Assembly: GCA_013450215.1 (NCBI GenBank)
Contig: JACDSH010000058.1
Coordinates: 1-48,366, forward strand
Direction of reading: 5' to 3'
DNA from: Nitrosospira sp.
Lineage (GTDB): Bacteria; Pseudomonadota; Gammaproteobacteria; Burkholderiales; Nitrosomonadaceae
Length of the DNA: 48,366 bases
Shown here: in pieces, positions 17,365 through 27,789 of the stretch
Position numbering within the stretch: the first letter of the stretch is position 1
Layout of the letters: every line of letters starts with the position of its first letter
Notes under the pieces: model-generated
The model's database searches: none
Told to the model about the DNA's origin: nothing
The model's input: the letters and a program-made list of their open reading frames with translations, nothing else
Made by a program: the position numbers and the translations under genes

Positions 17365-19455
17365 ATGAGTAAGCGAAAGATTCTGGTCACCTCCGCCCTG
17401 CCCTATGCCAATGGCAGCATTCACCTCGGCCACCTGGTGGAATACATTCAGACCGACATCTGGGTCCGCTTCCAGAAAATGCAAGGACATGAGGTGCATT
17501 ATGTATGTGCGGACGATACTCACGGAACACCTATCATGCTACGTGCCGGGATAGAGGGCATCACCCCCGAAGCCCTAATTACACGAGTGCATGGTGAGCA
17601 TCTGCGCGACTTTACCTGCTTTCATATCGAATTCGATAACTATTACAGCACCCATTCCCCTGAGACTCGGCATTATGCTGAGGGTATCTACGGAAGACTG
17701 AAGGCCGCTGGACTGATTATGTCACGTGCTGTCGAACAGTTCTATGATCCGGTCAAACAAATGTTCCTGCCTGACCGCTTTATCAAGGGTGAGTGTCCCA
17801 AATGCGGCGCTAAAGACCAGTATGGCGATAACTGCGAGTCCTGTGGTGCGGCTTATGCCCCCACCGATCTAAAAAATCCATATTCTGCAGTAACGGGTGC
17901 CGTTCCTGTCAGAAAGGCCTCGGATCACTTCTTCTTCAAGCTATCGGATGACCGCTGCGTAAACTTTCTGCGTAGATGGACCACCTCTGGCACACTTCAG
18001 AATGAGGCATCCAACAAGATGCGAGAGTGGCTCGGAGAGACGGGCGAGAATAAGCTCTCTGATTGGGATATTTCACGGGATGAACCGTACTTCGGTTTTG
18101 AAATTCCAGGTGAGCCAGGGAAGTATTTCTATGTATGGCTTGATGCGCCGGTTGGTTATATGGGCAGCTTTAAGAAACTGTGCGGCGATAAGGGTATCGA
18201 TTTTGATGAATTCTGGAAGAAAGATTCAACTGCCGAGCTATACCACTTCATTGGCAAGGATATCCTCTACTTCCATGCATTGTTCTGGCCGGCAATGCTG
18301 GAAAATGCGGGGTACCGCACACCGAGCAAAATCTTCGCGCACGGCTTCCTGACTGTAAATGGCGAGAAGATGAGCAAATCTCGCGGCACCTTCATCACCG
18401 CCGAGAGTTACTTGCAGCAGGGACTTAATCCAGAATGGCTACGCTACTACTATGCTGCCAAACTTAATGCCACCATGGAAGATATCGATCTGAATCTGGA
18501 GGACTTTGCTACACGGGTAAACTCTGACTTGATTGGAAAGTACATCAACATTGCCAGTCGTTGCGCGGGATTTCTCACGAAACACTTCGACGGGCGTCTC
18601 CTACCCCTTTCTGGCCAGTCCTCTTCGGTTGCAGAGATTAACCTTGAAAAAAATCTGGTTGCCGCTAGTGAGACTATCGCGATTTACTATACTGAGCGAG
18701 ATTATGGCAAGGCTGTGCGCGAGATCACTCGACTAATGGATATCGCCAATCAATATGTCGATGAGAATAAACCCTGGGAACTCGCCAAAGATGCGACACA
18801 AAAAGACCGGTTGCAAGTCGTCTGTAGCGCTGCCATCCGCGCATTTGTGATGCTCACCATTTACTTAAAGCCGGTTCTTCCAAATCTGGCTCGGCGCGTT
18901 GAAACCGATCTTCTAGGTCTTGAGCAGTCACTAGATTGGGCCGCGATTTCTAAATGTCGACTTGATCGAATTCTGCCTTATAAGCATCTCATGTCCCGTA
19001 TCGATCCCCATCAAACAGCTGCACTGATTGAAGCTGGCAAGGTAAGTCTCACTCCTACTATCAATCAACCGCATTCGCCGCAGCAGCATGCTCAACACCA
19101 GGAGAATATCATCGAAACCATCACCCCTCCCGTTACCATCAGTATCGATGAATTTACTAAAATTGATTTACGCGTCGCGAGGATCATCAACGCCGAACTG
19201 GTGGAGGGCGCAGACAAGTTGCTTAAACTTACGCTGGACATTGGCACCGAACAACGCACCGTCTTTGCGGGAATAAAGTCCGCTTATGATCCGGAAAAAT
19301 TGAAAGGAAGGCTGACCGTGATGGTGGTCAATCTTACACCACGCAAGATGAAGTTTGGTCTATCGGAGGGAATGGTTCTGGCAGCCGGTGATGGCAGCGG
19401 GCTGTATCTCTTAAGCCCTGACGAAGGCGCACAACCCGGGATGCGAATCAAGTAG
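17365..19455 (+). CDS. metG: methionyl-tRNA synthetase
   Basis: It charges initiator and elongator tRNA-Met. The start I prefer, ATG at 17365, gives [35 protein letters not shown], the usual N-terminus; the frame also has ATG at 17344 and TTG at 17311. Motifs are HLGH (HIGH), the zinc knuckle [18 protein letters not shown], and [11 protein letters not shown] (KMSKS). After the helical anticodon-binding domain comes a polar linker rich in His and Gln. A C-terminal Trbp111/EMAPII-like tRNA-binding domain follows ([22 protein letters not shown] to the end), which usually mediates dimerisation. It faces apbC divergently and converges on the heme A synthase gene. Confidence 0.97.
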   Translation: MSKRKILVTSALPYANGSIHLGHLVEYIQTDIWVRFQKMQGHEVHYVCADDTHGTPIMLRAGIEGITPEALITRVHGEHLRDFTCFHIEFDNYYSTHSPETRHYAEGIYGRLKAAGLIMSRAVEQFYDPVKQMFLPDRFIKGECPKCGAKDQYGDNCESCGAAYAPTDLKNPYSAVTGAVPVRKASDHFFFKLSDDRCVNFLRRWTTSGTLQNEASNKMREWLGETGENKLSDWDISRDEPYFGFEIPGEPGKYFYVWLDAPVGYMGSFKKLCGDKGIDFDEFWKKDSTAELYHFIGKDILYFHALFWPAMLENAGYRTPSKIFAHGFLTVNGEKMSKSRGTFITAESYLQQGLNPEWLRYYYAAKLNATMEDIDLNLEDFATRVNSDLIGKYINIASRCAGFLTKHFDGRLLPLSGQSSSVAEINLEKNLVAASETIAIYYTERDYGKAVREITRLMDIANQYVDENKPWELAKDATQKDRLQVVCSAAIRAFVMLTIYLKPVLPNLARRVETDLLGLEQSLDWAAISKCRLDRILPYKHLMSRIDPHQTAALIEAGKVSLTPTINQPHSPQQHAQHQENIIETITPPVTISIDEFTKIDLRVARIINAELVEGADKLLKLTLDIGTEQRTVFAGIKSAYDPEKLKGRLTVMVVNLTPRKMKFGLSEGMVLAAGDGSGLYLLSPDEGAQPGMRIK

Positions 19456-19480
19456 CAATCAATGCGGTGGCAACGGTGGG

Positions 19481-20491
19481 CTAGCGCAGTCTGTGACTGA
19501 CCCACAAAGCAGCAGTAAATAACAATACCGCACCACCCTGATGCGCAGCCGCTAAGTGCAGGGGGACAACCAGCAATAACGTGGCAATGCCTAAGCTAAT
19601 CTGCACCGCCAACATGATGATCAGTAGATTGCAAGCCAACCGGGTTGACGGTGGAAGTGGTAACTTCCTCGATCTGAACCAAAACAGCGGGACCAGAAAT
19701 GCCAGCATCCAAGCAATCATGCGGTGATTAAACTGGACTGTTGCCATATTATCGAAGAAGTTCCGATACCACGGCTCCAGTACGAATATATCCGTCGGAA
19801 TGAATTGTCCATTCATCAGCGGAAAAGTATTATAAGCAAGACCCGCCCGGATTCCAGCAACAAAGCCCCCGGATAAAATCATAACAAAAATCAGCGTGGT
19901 CAGTCCCCGCGAAAAACGGCGTAAACTCTGCAATCGCTCGTCTCCGTGTAATGATCCCTTAGGGAAGAGTAGCCCCAGAGCTACCCAGAGCATCGCAGCA
20001 TAGATGATGAAGGCCAATCCAAGATGGGCTGTCAGGCGGTACTGACTGACATGGGGGTTGTCTACCAGGCCGCTCTTCACCATGTACCAGCCCATTGCCC
20101 CCTGCAAACCACCCAACAGAAATATTCCTGCTAGCTTCAGGCCCAATCGCAGATCAATCCCCTTGCGAGCCACAAAGTATACAAAGGGAATGAAGAATGC
20201 TAATCCAATGCCTCGACCTAGCAAGCGATGAAAGTACTCCCACCAGAAAATTCCCTTGAACTCATCTAAGCTCATTCCCTGATTAACTTTTTTATACTGA
20301 GGGGTCTGATGATACTTTTCGAAAACCACCTCCCAGTCGCTTTGACTGAGGGGTGGTAGGGTGCCGATGATGGGCTGCCACTCGACGATGGATAGTCCGG
20401 AGTTGGTCAGGCGTGTGACGCCTCCAACTACCACCATGGCAAATACCAGAACACAACAGGCCAATAACCAGACGGCAATCGATCTTTGCAT
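19481..20491 (-). CDS. heme A synthase (COX15/CtaA family)
   Basis: It oxidises the C8 methyl group of heme O to the formyl group of heme A, needed for aa3-type cytochrome oxidases. The 336-residue membrane protein has about eight hydrophobic helices and the heme-ligand histidines in typical settings: [70 protein letters not shown] and [21 protein letters not shown] plus EYFHRLLGR are hallmarks of the longer COX15 subtype. No cytochrome oxidase subunit gene is in the window, so the gene is apart from its usual cluster. It converges on metG with about 25 bases between stops. Confidence 0.94.
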   Translation of the reverse strand: MQRSIAVWLLACCVLVFAMVVVGGVTRLTNSGLSIVEWQPIIGTLPPLSQSDWEVVFEKYHQTPQYKKVNQGMSLDEFKGIFWWEYFHRLLGRGIGLAFFIPFVYFVARKGIDLRLGLKLAGIFLLGGLQGAMGWYMVKSGLVDNPHVSQYRLTAHLGLAFIIYAAMLWVALGLLFPKGSLHGDERLQSLRRFSRGLTTLIFVMILSGGFVAGIRAGLAYNTFPLMNGQFIPTDIFVLEPWYRNFFDNMATVQFNHRMIAWMLAFLVPLFWFRSRKLPLPPSTRLACNLLIIMLAVQISLGIATLLLVVPLHLAAAHQGGAVLLFTAALWVSHRLR

Positions 20492-20535
20492 GACGGGATA
20501 TCTTCGAAAAATAAAGTTGAGACAGATTTTAAGCG

Positions 20536-20979
20536 TTACTTCACACGCATGAGACGCTGCTTGTCACGCACCCATTCTTTTTGCTTCTCGGATTCACGTT
20601 TATCGTGCTGCTTCTTACCCTTGGCAAGACCAATTTCAAGTTTGATCTTACCACTCTTGTAGTGCATATCCAGAGGAACCAGCGTGTATCCTGCACGGTC
20701 CACTCGACCGATGAGATTTTCGATCTCGCCAGCGTGTAGTAGCAACTTGCGAGTCCGTACTGGATCCGGATCGATGTGCGTGGATGCTGTTGGAAGAGCG
20801 CTGATATGGCATCCGATGAGGAATAATTCTCCATTACGGACAATGACATACGCCTCTTTAATCTGCACTCGTCCAGCACGGATCGCCTTGACCTCCCAGC
20901 CCTCGAGGATCAGGCCCGTCTCGTACCTTTCCTCGATGAAATAATCGTGAAAGGCTTTCTTATTCTGAACGATGCTCAT
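20536..20979 (-). CDS. smpB: SsrA-binding protein SmpB
   Basis: SmpB binds tmRNA and brings it to stalled ribosomes in trans-translation. The start is the ATG at 20979, preceded by GAAG and giving [36 protein letters not shown]; the frame runs upstream to a TTG at 20997. The OB-fold core is clear, with [11 protein letters not shown] and the C-terminal [20 protein letters not shown] tail that enters the decoding channel. The 147-residue length is slightly short but complete. It is divergent from ratA. tmRNA itself is not in this window. Confidence 0.97.
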   Translation of the reverse strand: MSIVQNKKAFHDYFIEERYETGLILEGWEVKAIRAGRVQIKEAYVIVRNGELFLIGCHISALPTASTHIDPDPVRTRKLLLHAGEIENLIGRVDRAGYTLVPLDMHYKSGKIKLEIGLAKGKKQHDKRESEKQKEWVRDKQRLMRVK

Positions 20980-21152
20980 GTACTTCGATCTAGACAATGA
21001 GCTCTAAGTTCCCCCGGTTTGGCTGTGGTCAGGATTCCCGCCGATTTCAAAGTGAACTGATGTAGGAGACGAAAGCTGGTGAATTTCACGTGAGTTTCGT
21101 GTATTTTAACAGCTTTTCCATACCACCTCATTGGATCAAGGTGCTTTATCTC

Positions 21153-21590
21153 ATGGCTGAAATTGAGAAATCGGTTCTGGTAAGTCACTCTGCAAGCAGG
21201 ATGTTCGCACTGGTAGATGCGGTTGAGGACTATCCTAAATTCCTGCCTTGGTGCGGAGGTTCATCCGTTAATCGGCAGGATGATCGCGTTACTCATGCTA
21301 CCGTCATGATCGATTATCATCACATCAAACACAGCTTCACCACCGAGAATACCCGGAAGGTGGCGGAATTGATTGAGATGAAACTCCTGGACGGACCATT
21401 TGAACATCTGGATGGCCAGTGGCGATTCGTCTCATTGTCTGAGGATGCCTGCAAGGTGGAATTCCGTCTGCACTATACCTTCTCACATAAAATACTGGAG
21501 AAACTGGTAGGACCAGTATTCTTCATCATCGCGAATAGCTTCGTAGACGCTTTCGTCCAACGCGCGGAGCAGGTTTACGGAGAGACATGA
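21153..21590 (+). CDS. ratA: RatA-type START/COQ10-like protein, copy 1
   Basis: A SRPBCC (START-like) protein of the RatA family. E. coli RatA was described as inhibiting 70S ribosome assembly, and eukaryotic COQ10 homologues bind ubiquinone, so the true role here is open. The start at 21153 (AAGGTG upstream) gives MAEIEKSVLVSHSASRMFALVDAVEDYPKFLPWC, the standard N-terminus. The frame is also open upstream to 21090. Other landmarks are HSFTTEN, GPFEHLDGQWRF and KVEFRLHYTFSHKILEKLVGPVF. Its stop overlaps the rnfH start (ATGA). A close paralogue is encoded at 29793-30227. Confidence 0.93.
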   Translation: MAEIEKSVLVSHSASRMFALVDAVEDYPKFLPWCGGSSVNRQDDRVTHATVMIDYHHIKHSFTTENTRKVAELIEMKLLDGPFEHLDGQWRFVSLSEDACKVEFRLHYTFSHKILEKLVGPVFFIIANSFVDAFVQRAEQVYGET

Positions 21591-21910
21591 ACGAACCGAT
21601 CATGATCGAGGTGATCTATGCCCTACCGCATGAGCAAGCTCTGCATCAGTTGACCGTACCCATCGGCACAACGGCCGGACAGGTGGTAGAACTTTTAAGA
21701 ATCAAGGAGATACTATCCGGGGTCGATCTGTCTCACAATAAGATAGGCATATTCGGAAAACTGGTCAGGCCTGAGACGGTCCTTCGCAATCGAGACCGTG
21801 TGGAGATCTACCGGCCATTAACAATTGACCCAAAAGAAGCGCGCAGAAGACGTGCTCAAGATGCAAAAACACCTAAAAGTAAATCCACAGAAGCAGCACA
21901 ACATCAGTAA
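21587..21910 (+). CDS. rnfH: RnfH family ubiquitin-fold protein
   Basis: A 107-residue beta-grasp protein of the RnfH/UPF0125 family. It shows IEVIYALPHEQALHQLTVPIGTTAGQVVELLRI and IGIFGKLVRPETVLRNRDRVEIYRPLTIDPKEARRRRA, the usual C-terminal signature, followed by a polar tail. Members often sit beside ratA, as here, with a four-base overlap that suggests coupled translation. Some are encoded with Rnf electron transport genes, but none are present here. The molecular role is unclear. Confidence 0.95.
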   Translation: MNEPIMIEVIYALPHEQALHQLTVPIGTTAGQVVELLRIKEILSGVDLSHNKIGIFGKLVRPETVLRNRDRVEIYRPLTIDPKEARRRRAQDAKTPKSKSTEAAQHQ

Positions 21911-21984
21911 ACGATAATAATCGATTGCACTTCGTCGTCCTCCCCTCTCGAGATAGGCCGCCTATTTATGCTCAGTCGGGCCGT

Positions 21985-22014
21985 TTGCCTGGAACCCATA
22001 GGTTTAGCTATAAT
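21985..22014 (+). promoter_or_regulatory. sigma-70 promoter of guaBA
   Basis: TTGCCT (21985-21990) and TATAAT (22009-22014) are 18 bases apart, followed about 24 bases later by the guaB ATG. The leader is very short and contains the AAGGA ribosome site. Confidence 0.7.
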
Positions 22015-22037
22015 AATGCTTTGTAAAGGACATTATT

Positions 22038-23498
22038 ATGAGATTGGTTCAGAAGGCACTTACCTTTGATGATGTTTTGCTGCTTCCTGCCCACTCCGTA
22101 GTTTTACCCCGCGATGTAAAGCTTGCTACAAAACTGACCCGCAGCATCTCTCTCAATATCCCACTGGTATCAGCAGCTATGGACACGGTTACCGAGTCGC
22201 GGCTTGCAATTGTCCTCGCTCAGGAGGGTGGGATCGGCATCATCCACAAGAATATGCCGACAGAATCTCAGGCGGCCCATGTCACCAAGGTCAAACGGTT
22301 CGAAAGCGGAGTGGTGAAGGACCCTATCACCATCCCCCCAAGCATGACAGTGCGGGAAGTGCTCAATCTCACACGCCATCACAAGATCTCAGGTCTGCCG
22401 GTAGTGGAAGGGTCTAAGGTCGTCGGTATCGTCACCAACCGGGATCTGCGGTTCGAGACCAATCTGGACCAGCCTATCAGAGATATCATGACGCCGAAAG
22501 ACCGACTGGTGACCGTGAAGGAGGGGACTAGCCGTGAAGAGGCCATGGCACTGCTTCACCAACACCGATTGGAAAGAGTGTTGGTAGTGAATTCTAGTTT
22601 CGAATTATGTGGTCTGATCACCGTAAAGGACATCATCAAGACATCTGAACACCCCAATGCCTGTAAGGACGATCTTGGACGTCTACGTGTGGGTGCCGCC
22701 ATCGGTGTTGGCGAGGGCAGCGATGAACGAGCCGAAGCATTGGCCGAAGCGGGTGTAGATGTGCTCGTTGTAGATACTGCACACGGCCACTCACAAAGTG
22801 TCCTTGAGCGGGTCCAATGGGTCAAGAAACGGTTCCCACATATTCAGGTGATTGGTGGCAATATTGCCACGGCAGTGGCTGCGAAAGCACTAGTGGACCA
22901 TGGAGCCGATGGAGTGAAGGTCGGTATCGGCCCTGGATCAATTTGTACTACACGCATCGTTGCCGGAGTTGGAGTACCTCAGATCACTGCAATTCAGAAT
23001 GTCGCCGCCGCATTAAGCGGAACGGGCGTACCAATGATTGCCGATGGCGGCATCCGCTACTCAGGTGACATTGCCAAGGCAATTGCTGCCGGGGCCAACT
23101 CGGTCATGCTGGGGGGGTTATTCGCTGGCACTGAAGAATCCCCCGGAGATATTGAGTTATTCCAAGGTAGGTCCTATAAAACCTATCGCGGCATGGGCTC
23201 ACTTTCTGCCATGCAACAAGGCTCCAGCGACCGCTATTTCCAGCAGGCAGAGCGGGACGCTGAAAAACTGGTGCCAGAGGGTGTAGAGGGTCGCGTTCCC
23301 TTCAAGGGTAGTGTGATCGCAGTCATCCACCAGCTCATCGGTGGTGTTCGCTCCGGCATGGGTTATCTCGGCTGCGGCACAATCGATGAAATGCACAATA
23401 AGGCTGAGTTTGTTGAAATTACCTCTGCCGGGATCCGCGAATCCCACGTGCACAACGTGCAGATCACCAAGGAAGCTCCGAACTATCACGTGGAGTAG
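22038..23498 (+). CDS. guaB: inosine-5'-monophosphate dehydrogenase
   Basis: It oxidises IMP to XMP with NAD, the committed step to guanine nucleotides. The 486-residue enzyme has the TIM barrel beginning [18 protein letters not shown], two CBS domains inserted at about residues 95-210 ([24 protein letters not shown], then [30 protein letters not shown]), and the catalytic loop [20 protein letters not shown] with the active Cys. The flap carries [11 protein letters not shown] ribosome site (AAGGA) precedes the ATG. guaA follows eight bases after the stop in the same direction, giving the classical guaBA operon. Confidence 0.98.
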   Translation: MRLVQKALTFDDVLLLPAHSVVLPRDVKLATKLTRSISLNIPLVSAAMDTVTESRLAIVLAQEGGIGIIHKNMPTESQAAHVTKVKRFESGVVKDPITIPPSMTVREVLNLTRHHKISGLPVVEGSKVVGIVTNRDLRFETNLDQPIRDIMTPKDRLVTVKEGTSREEAMALLHQHRLERVLVVNSSFELCGLITVKDIIKTSEHPNACKDDLGRLRVGAAIGVGEGSDERAEALAEAGVDVLVVDTAHGHSQSVLERVQWVKKRFPHIQVIGGNIATAVAAKALVDHGADGVKVGIGPGSICTTRIVAGVGVPQITAIQNVAAALSGTGVPMIADGGIRYSGDIAKAIAAGANSVMLGGLFAGTEESPGDIELFQGRSYKTYRGMGSLSAMQQGSSDRYFQQAERDAEKLVPEGVEGRVPFKGSVIAVIHQLIGGVRSGMGYLGCGTIDEMHNKAEFVEITSAGIRESHVHNVQITKEAPNYHVE

Positions 23499-23505
23499 GA
23501 GGGAT

Positions 23506-25068
23506 ATGCATCAAAAAATCCTTATCCTTGATTTTGGCTCCCAGTACACACAGCTGATCGCCCGCCGCATCCGCGAAACCAACGTCTATTGCGAGCTTCA
23601 TTCCTACGACGTAACTGATCAGTTCATACGAGAATTCTCCCCCCAAGGAATCATCCTCTCTGGTGGTCCCGCCTCAGTTACCGAGGAAGAGACACCACGA
23701 GCCCCTCAAATCGTGTTCGAGTTAGGAGTTCCAGTACTCGGCATCTGCTACGGCATGCAGACCATGGCCGCACAGCTGGGGGGTACTGTTGAAACCTCTA
23801 AAGTACGGGAATTCGGCTATGCCGAGATACAGTCACAAGGAGATTCCGCTCTACTGGAAGGCATTCATGACCGTTCCAACTCGCAGGAACAAAGATTTCT
23901 GGATGTATGGATGAGCCATGGCGATAAAGTAGCTGTAATGCCTCAAGGATTCAGTGTCATGGCAAATAACTCCGCCACTCCTATCGCTGCTATGGCAGAT
24001 GAAGTACGCAGATTCTATGGTGTTCAGTTCCACCCAGAGGTCACCCATACCCTGCAAGGAAAAGCCATTATCGAGCGTTTTGTCCATGATATTTGCGGAA
24101 TCGGTTTTGACTGGAACATGCCTGATTATATCGATGAAGCAATCGGAAAGATCCGTTCCCAAGTGGGCAAGGACGAAGTAATTCTAGGGCTATCAGGTGG
24201 GGTGGATTCATCGGTAGCGGCGGTTCTGATCCAACGTGCCATCGGCAAGCAACTGACCTGCGTATTCGTGGACAATGGGCTGCTGAGACTGAACGAGGCA
24301 GAACAGGTTATTGACACCTTCTCCAAGAATCTAGGGCTAAAGGTGATCCATATCGATGCCAGTGTAGAATTTCTCAAACATCTACAGGGTGTCACTGACC
24401 CGGAACAGAAACGTCGTATCATCGGGCGTGAGTTTGTCGAAGTCTTTCAACGCGAATCCGCCAAGATCCCAAATGCCAAGTGGTTAGCACAGGGAACAAT
24501 TTACCCGGATGTAATTGAATCAGCCGGTGGCAAGACTAAAAAAGCACACACCATAAAATCGCACCACAATGTCGGCGGCCTGCCCGACACGCTCCATTTA
24601 AAATTGCTCGAACCATTACGTGAATTATTCAAGGATGAAGTGCGCGAGCTAGGGATTGCGTTAGGATTACCGCATGATATGGTCTTCCGACACCCATTCC
24701 CTGGTCCAGGGCTTGGGGTGCGTATTCTTGGTGAAGTTAAATACGAATATGCCGAGCTATTACGACGTGCTGATTCAATCTTTATCGAGGAGCTTCATGC
24801 CGCGGGCTGGTATGAAAAGACATCACAAGCATTCAGCGTATTCCTACCCGTAAAATCGGTAGGAGTGATGGGTGATGGCCGCACCTATGAGTATGTGGTC
24901 GCATTAAGGGCGGTCCAAACACAAGACTTCATGACTGCGCATTGGGCAGAGTTACCCTATTCCTTGCTAGGAAAAGTTTCTAACCGAATCATCAATGAAG
25001 TAAGCGGCATCAACCGAGTAGTCTACGATATCTCTGGAAAACCGCCTGCAACGATCGAGTGGGAATGA
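23506..25068 (+). CDS. guaA: GMP synthase (glutamine-hydrolysing)
   Basis: It aminates XMP to GMP using ammonia from glutamine. The ATG at 23506 has a strong AGGAGGG site; the frame remains open upstream inside guaB. The class I glutamine amidotransferase domain shows [12 protein letters not shown] with the nucleophile Cys and FHPEVTHT with the catalytic His. The ATP pyrophosphatase domain has the P-loop [16 protein letters not shown] near residue 230. The C-terminal dimerisation domain ends with the family signature [10 protein letters not shown]. Length 520, as expected. Second gene of guaBA. Confidence 0.98.
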   Translation: MHQKILILDFGSQYTQLIARRIRETNVYCELHSYDVTDQFIREFSPQGIILSGGPASVTEEETPRAPQIVFELGVPVLGICYGMQTMAAQLGGTVETSKVREFGYAEIQSQGDSALLEGIHDRSNSQEQRFLDVWMSHGDKVAVMPQGFSVMANNSATPIAAMADEVRRFYGVQFHPEVTHTLQGKAIIERFVHDICGIGFDWNMPDYIDEAIGKIRSQVGKDEVILGLSGGVDSSVAAVLIQRAIGKQLTCVFVDNGLLRLNEAEQVIDTFSKNLGLKVIHIDASVEFLKHLQGVTDPEQKRRIIGREFVEVFQRESAKIPNAKWLAQGTIYPDVIESAGGKTKKAHTIKSHHNVGGLPDTLHLKLLEPLRELFKDEVRELGIALGLPHDMVFRHPFPGPGLGVRILGEVKYEYAELLRRADSIFIEELHAAGWYEKTSQAFSVFLPVKSVGVMGDGRTYEYVVALRAVQTQDFMTAHWAELPYSLLGKVSNRIINEVSGINRVVYDISGKPPATIEWE

Positions 25069-25151
25069 ACTTTGTCATTGAAATAGCAACTCATCACTTC
25101 CCCATTAAGGCGAATGACTTTCTAAATACTGAAGGCTAGATAGAGTCTCAA

Positions 25152-25922
25152 ATGGAACCCGACCCCTCTAAGAATTCGCACAAATTCAATCCACGCTCTA
25201 TAAAAGATTTTTTCAAAAATAAAGATCTGATTGTTGTTGTTTATCTAGTGATCGTTCTTGTTGCAGCTAGTAATTTTCTGCAAGAGAAATCGATATCAGA
25301 TCATGAATACCAGATATCAACTGGGTCTGTACCACGACCGGCGAAGGAACTATTAAAGTATTCGCTCTCTGGAATTTCGATTGGCGACGATATCTCATCT
25401 CTGTCGATACTTGGGAGACCTCCATCTATAAAAGAAAATATCGGTGACTATACCTCGGAGAAATATTCATTAATAGAGGGGGGGAGACTGCACTTAATTT
25501 ACTCCCGTAACGATAAAAAGATTCTCTATATCGCGACTGAATGGGAAGGTTTAAAGACTAGCGTACCAAGAGAATTTAAAGGATTCGTCTCCGGAAAGGC
25601 AACCCTTAAAGACCTCAATCATAAGACCGGAAGTTATGGGTACGCCTATCCTGAGATGCCACCATTGCCTGACTCTGATGATGGCTCAATGGTTACACTT
25701 AACTCATATGCTCTCGAGGATTCAAATAATCAAGTGGTCACATTTGTAATGAGAGTAGCACCTTTAAGAGCTCGGTATTTGAAACAGAATAACATCATTA
25801 CTGGGATGGATGATGAGTTCAAGTTGGCCTCGGTCATCTTGGCGGATTCATCATACCTCGCTCAGATATGGGGACAGAATAAAACTCAGGATACAAACTA
25901 TAAACCGATAAGGCTACATTGA
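25152..25922 (+). CDS. unrecognised single-pass membrane protein
   Basis: The 256-residue protein has a polar N-terminus of about 25 residues, one strong membrane helix (LIVVVYLVIVLVAASNF) and a soluble remainder that should lie in the periplasm. Within it, SLSGISIGDDISSLSILGRPPSI resembles the G-x-s...v...LG.P pattern found in BamE-like and related small envelope domains, but the rest does not match a family I know. It has no cysteines. Its codons are more AT-rich than those of guaA, 80 bases upstream, suggesting an accessory origin. It may be cotranscribed with the next reading frame. The function is unknown. Confidence 0.65.
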   Translation: MEPDPSKNSHKFNPRSIKDFFKNKDLIVVVYLVIVLVAASNFLQEKSISDHEYQISTGSVPRPAKELLKYSLSGISIGDDISSLSILGRPPSIKENIGDYTSEKYSLIEGGRLHLIYSRNDKKILYIATEWEGLKTSVPREFKGFVSGKATLKDLNHKTGSYGYAYPEMPPLPDSDDGSMVTLNSYALEDSNNQVVTFVMRVAPLRARYLKQNNIITGMDDEFKLASVILADSSYLAQIWGQNKTQDTNYKPIRLH

Positions 25923-25983
25923 TATTTAATCTTGATAAAGAATAACTTAGAACGTTAATTCTGTTAAGAATTAGCACGGCAAA

Positions 25984-26393
25984 TTGAAAATTTTGTTGGG
26001 ATTTTTAGTAATCATTATTGGGTGGCCATCTGCATCTTATGCATTCTCAGAACAGATGCGAAATGGGAGATCACATCAGAGACTGAGATGCCTGATATGT
26101 TGCTTCATCTCTCTGCACATAAAGAGACGATTTGTATAAATAATAAGAATCAATCAAGGTCTCCGATTGCTACGGATAAGTTATGTGAATTTCGTAACTA
26201 CAGGATCATCGATAATAACGCTTCCTGGGCGATGGAGTGCCGGGGTGATTTAAAGATGACAGGGTCAGGCAATATTGAATTTGAATCCGATAAATACAAA
26301 GGGTCGACAGTGATCAAGATGGAAATGAAAGACTCAAAACCAATAAAAATAGACCATATTTATACTGGCAAGAGGATTGGTGACTGTAAATAA
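25984..26393 (+). pseudogene. DUF3617-like exported protein, probably frameshifted
   Basis: The long frame (from 26022) encodes KWEITSETEMPDM..., then CEFRNYRIIDNNASWAMECRG and a C-terminal ..GDCK. This pattern fits small exported DUF3617-type proteins, which begin their mature part with something like G-W-E-I-T. However, the hydrophobic start in this frame is poor. In the next frame, from TTG at 25984, a good signal peptide is encoded: MKILLGFLVIIIGWPSASYA. The two parts are out of register by one base, near 26045-26060, as if one base had been lost. It may be a real mutation or a sequence error. If the frame is intact from 26022 instead, the product lacks export. Confidence 0.5.
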
Positions 26394-26491
26394 TTAGGGC
26401 GTGATAACTGCTGTGTAAATTAACACTTAGACAGAACAGTCCTTACCCTTTATGCAGGGTAACCCCCGTTTTATGGAATTGCAGGGGAAGG

Positions 26492-27097
26492 CTAGTTCCC
26501 AGTATTTTCGACATCAATCATACGCTCGGTCGAGAAGCCTAATGCCCGCCCCTTGTCCTTTAAGGAAGTCGTTATGCTCGCGTCTAGCGTTGGCGTGCGT
26601 GCCAATATCCAGAAATACTCTCGGCTCGGCCCACCCACTACAACCCAGCTGTAATCGGGTGCAAGATCAATCACCCAGTAGTCACCCCATACGAACGGGA
26701 GAAATGACAGCCATGCCGGGGCAAAACGCACCCGCAATTGACCTGGATTCTGCGGGTTAGGTACTACGGCAACGCCCCGGGCTGAGATTACACCTTCTGC
26801 AGTACGGCAAGCATTCAAAACACTAACAGTTTGATCGGGCTGCAGCGTGTAAGTAGCCGAAACATCACCGAGACAACGCCTCTCAAACCACATGGGTAGG
26901 CGGGAGATTTCGTACCACTTCCCGGCATAGCTCTCTAAGTTGAGCGTCGGAACTGTGGGTAGCGCCGTTGACTGTGCAAGGACTGGTGTTACTGAACCTG
27001 CCACCCAACTAGTGCAGAGTATGAGGCTGATCGCTAGATACTTACGGAAGATGCGTTGACGATAATGCCGGGCTGTCATGCCGATTTTTAGCTTCAT
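26492..27097 (-). CDS. blc: bacterial lipocalin (Blc-like)
   Basis: Lipocalins bind small hydrophobic molecules; bacterial Blc binds lysophospholipids and fatty acids at the envelope. After a basic N-terminus and a hydrophobic signal (LAISLILCTSWVAGSVTPVLAQ) comes LNLESYAGKWYEISRLPMWFERRCLGDVSATYTLQPDQTVSVLNAC, the lipocalin G-x-W signature. Later come GDYWVIDLAPDYSWVVVGGPSREYFWILARTP (second and third structurally conserved regions). There is no lipobox, so it is periplasmic rather than lipidated. Three ATGs are possible (27121, 27097, 27079), none with a clear ribosome site. It is downstream of the LOV gene in the same direction, about 175 bases away. Confidence 0.9.
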   Translation of the reverse strand: MKLKIGMTARHYRQRIFRKYLAISLILCTSWVAGSVTPVLAQSTALPTVPTLNLESYAGKWYEISRLPMWFERRCLGDVSATYTLQPDQTVSVLNACRTAEGVISARGVAVVPNPQNPGQLRVRFAPAWLSFLPFVWGDYWVIDLAPDYSWVVVGGPSREYFWILARTPTLDASITTSLKDKGRALGFSTERMIDVENTGN

Positions 27098-27271
27098 AAT
27101 GGGATGATAGCAAGGCTCCATTGACGGAACTGGGTCGGTTAAAATCAGAACGGAAATTAAATAGCCAAAACAAACGCCAAGACGTTGCTAAGACATAAGT
27201 AAGTTATGCACACCCGTCAAACCTGTAAACTCAGCAGCCCATCAGAAGGCTTTAGAACAAGAAATTAGCAG

Positions 27272-27727
27272 CTATTTATTTTCCAATTTATTTAGTCGAC
27301 TAGTTAGCAACTTTATTTCCTCTGCTGCGCGGATTTGAGTAGTAATATCGAACTGCACACCCAAATAATAGAGCAGGTTCCCATGTGGATCAAACAAGGG
27401 AGTCATCTCCAAATGGTTATAAAATAACTCCCCACTCTTCTTATAATTCCTCAAGGTTACTCCAATTTCCTGTTTATTTTTAATCGCCTCCCGTAACTTC
27501 CCAACCTCCGGTTGGTCGCGATCGGTACCTTGTAAGAAACGGCAATTTCTACCCACAGTCTCTTCATTCGAGTAACCGGTCACGGTTTCAAATGCCTTAT
27601 TTGCGTAGACAAGAGGCATATCCTCAACATCGGGGTCAGACAAGGTGACGCCATTGACGCAAGAGTCCAATACTTTTGTTAGGATTTGAGGAATCAGTCC
27701 ACTGTCTTTTTCAGGTATAAACATCAC
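27272..27727 (-). CDS. short LOV-domain blue-light receptor
   Basis: A 151-residue protein made of one LOV (light-oxygen-voltage) PAS domain with short helical ends. The photoactive motif GRNCRFLQG holds Cys62, which forms the light-induced flavin adduct. The expected flavin contacts are present: N61, R63, Q66, R70, N94 (LRNYKKSG), N104 (FYNHL) and the switch glutamine Q125 (LGVQFDIT). There is no kinase, GGDEF or HTH output domain. A C-terminal helix (RAAEEIKLLTSRLNKLE) could form a dimeric coiled coil. It resembles the stand-alone LOV proteins of Pseudomonas putida. It lies between the SRPBCC and lipocalin genes, all leftward. The output partner is unknown. Confidence 0.93.
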   Translation of the reverse strand: MMFIPEKDSGLIPQILTKVLDSCVNGVTLSDPDVEDMPLVYANKAFETVTGYSNEETVGRNCRFLQGTDRDQPEVGKLREAIKNKQEIGVTLRNYKKSGELFYNHLEMTPLFDPHGNLLYYLGVQFDITTQIRAAEEIKLLTSRLNKLENK

Positions 27728-27789
27728 TTCCCTCCAAGAATAAAATTTATAAAAATATTAAAATACTATTGTAAAACAAGAAATCAGTA

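Noticed and set aside
20536-21152. tmRNA (ssrA) gene beside smpB
   Set aside because: No tRNA-like ends or tag reading frame were found in the flanking intergenic sequence.
23341-23505. N-terminal extension of guaA into guaB
   Set aside because: The added residues are not part of the GMP synthase fold, and the ATG at 23506 has an ideal ribosome site directly after the guaB stop.
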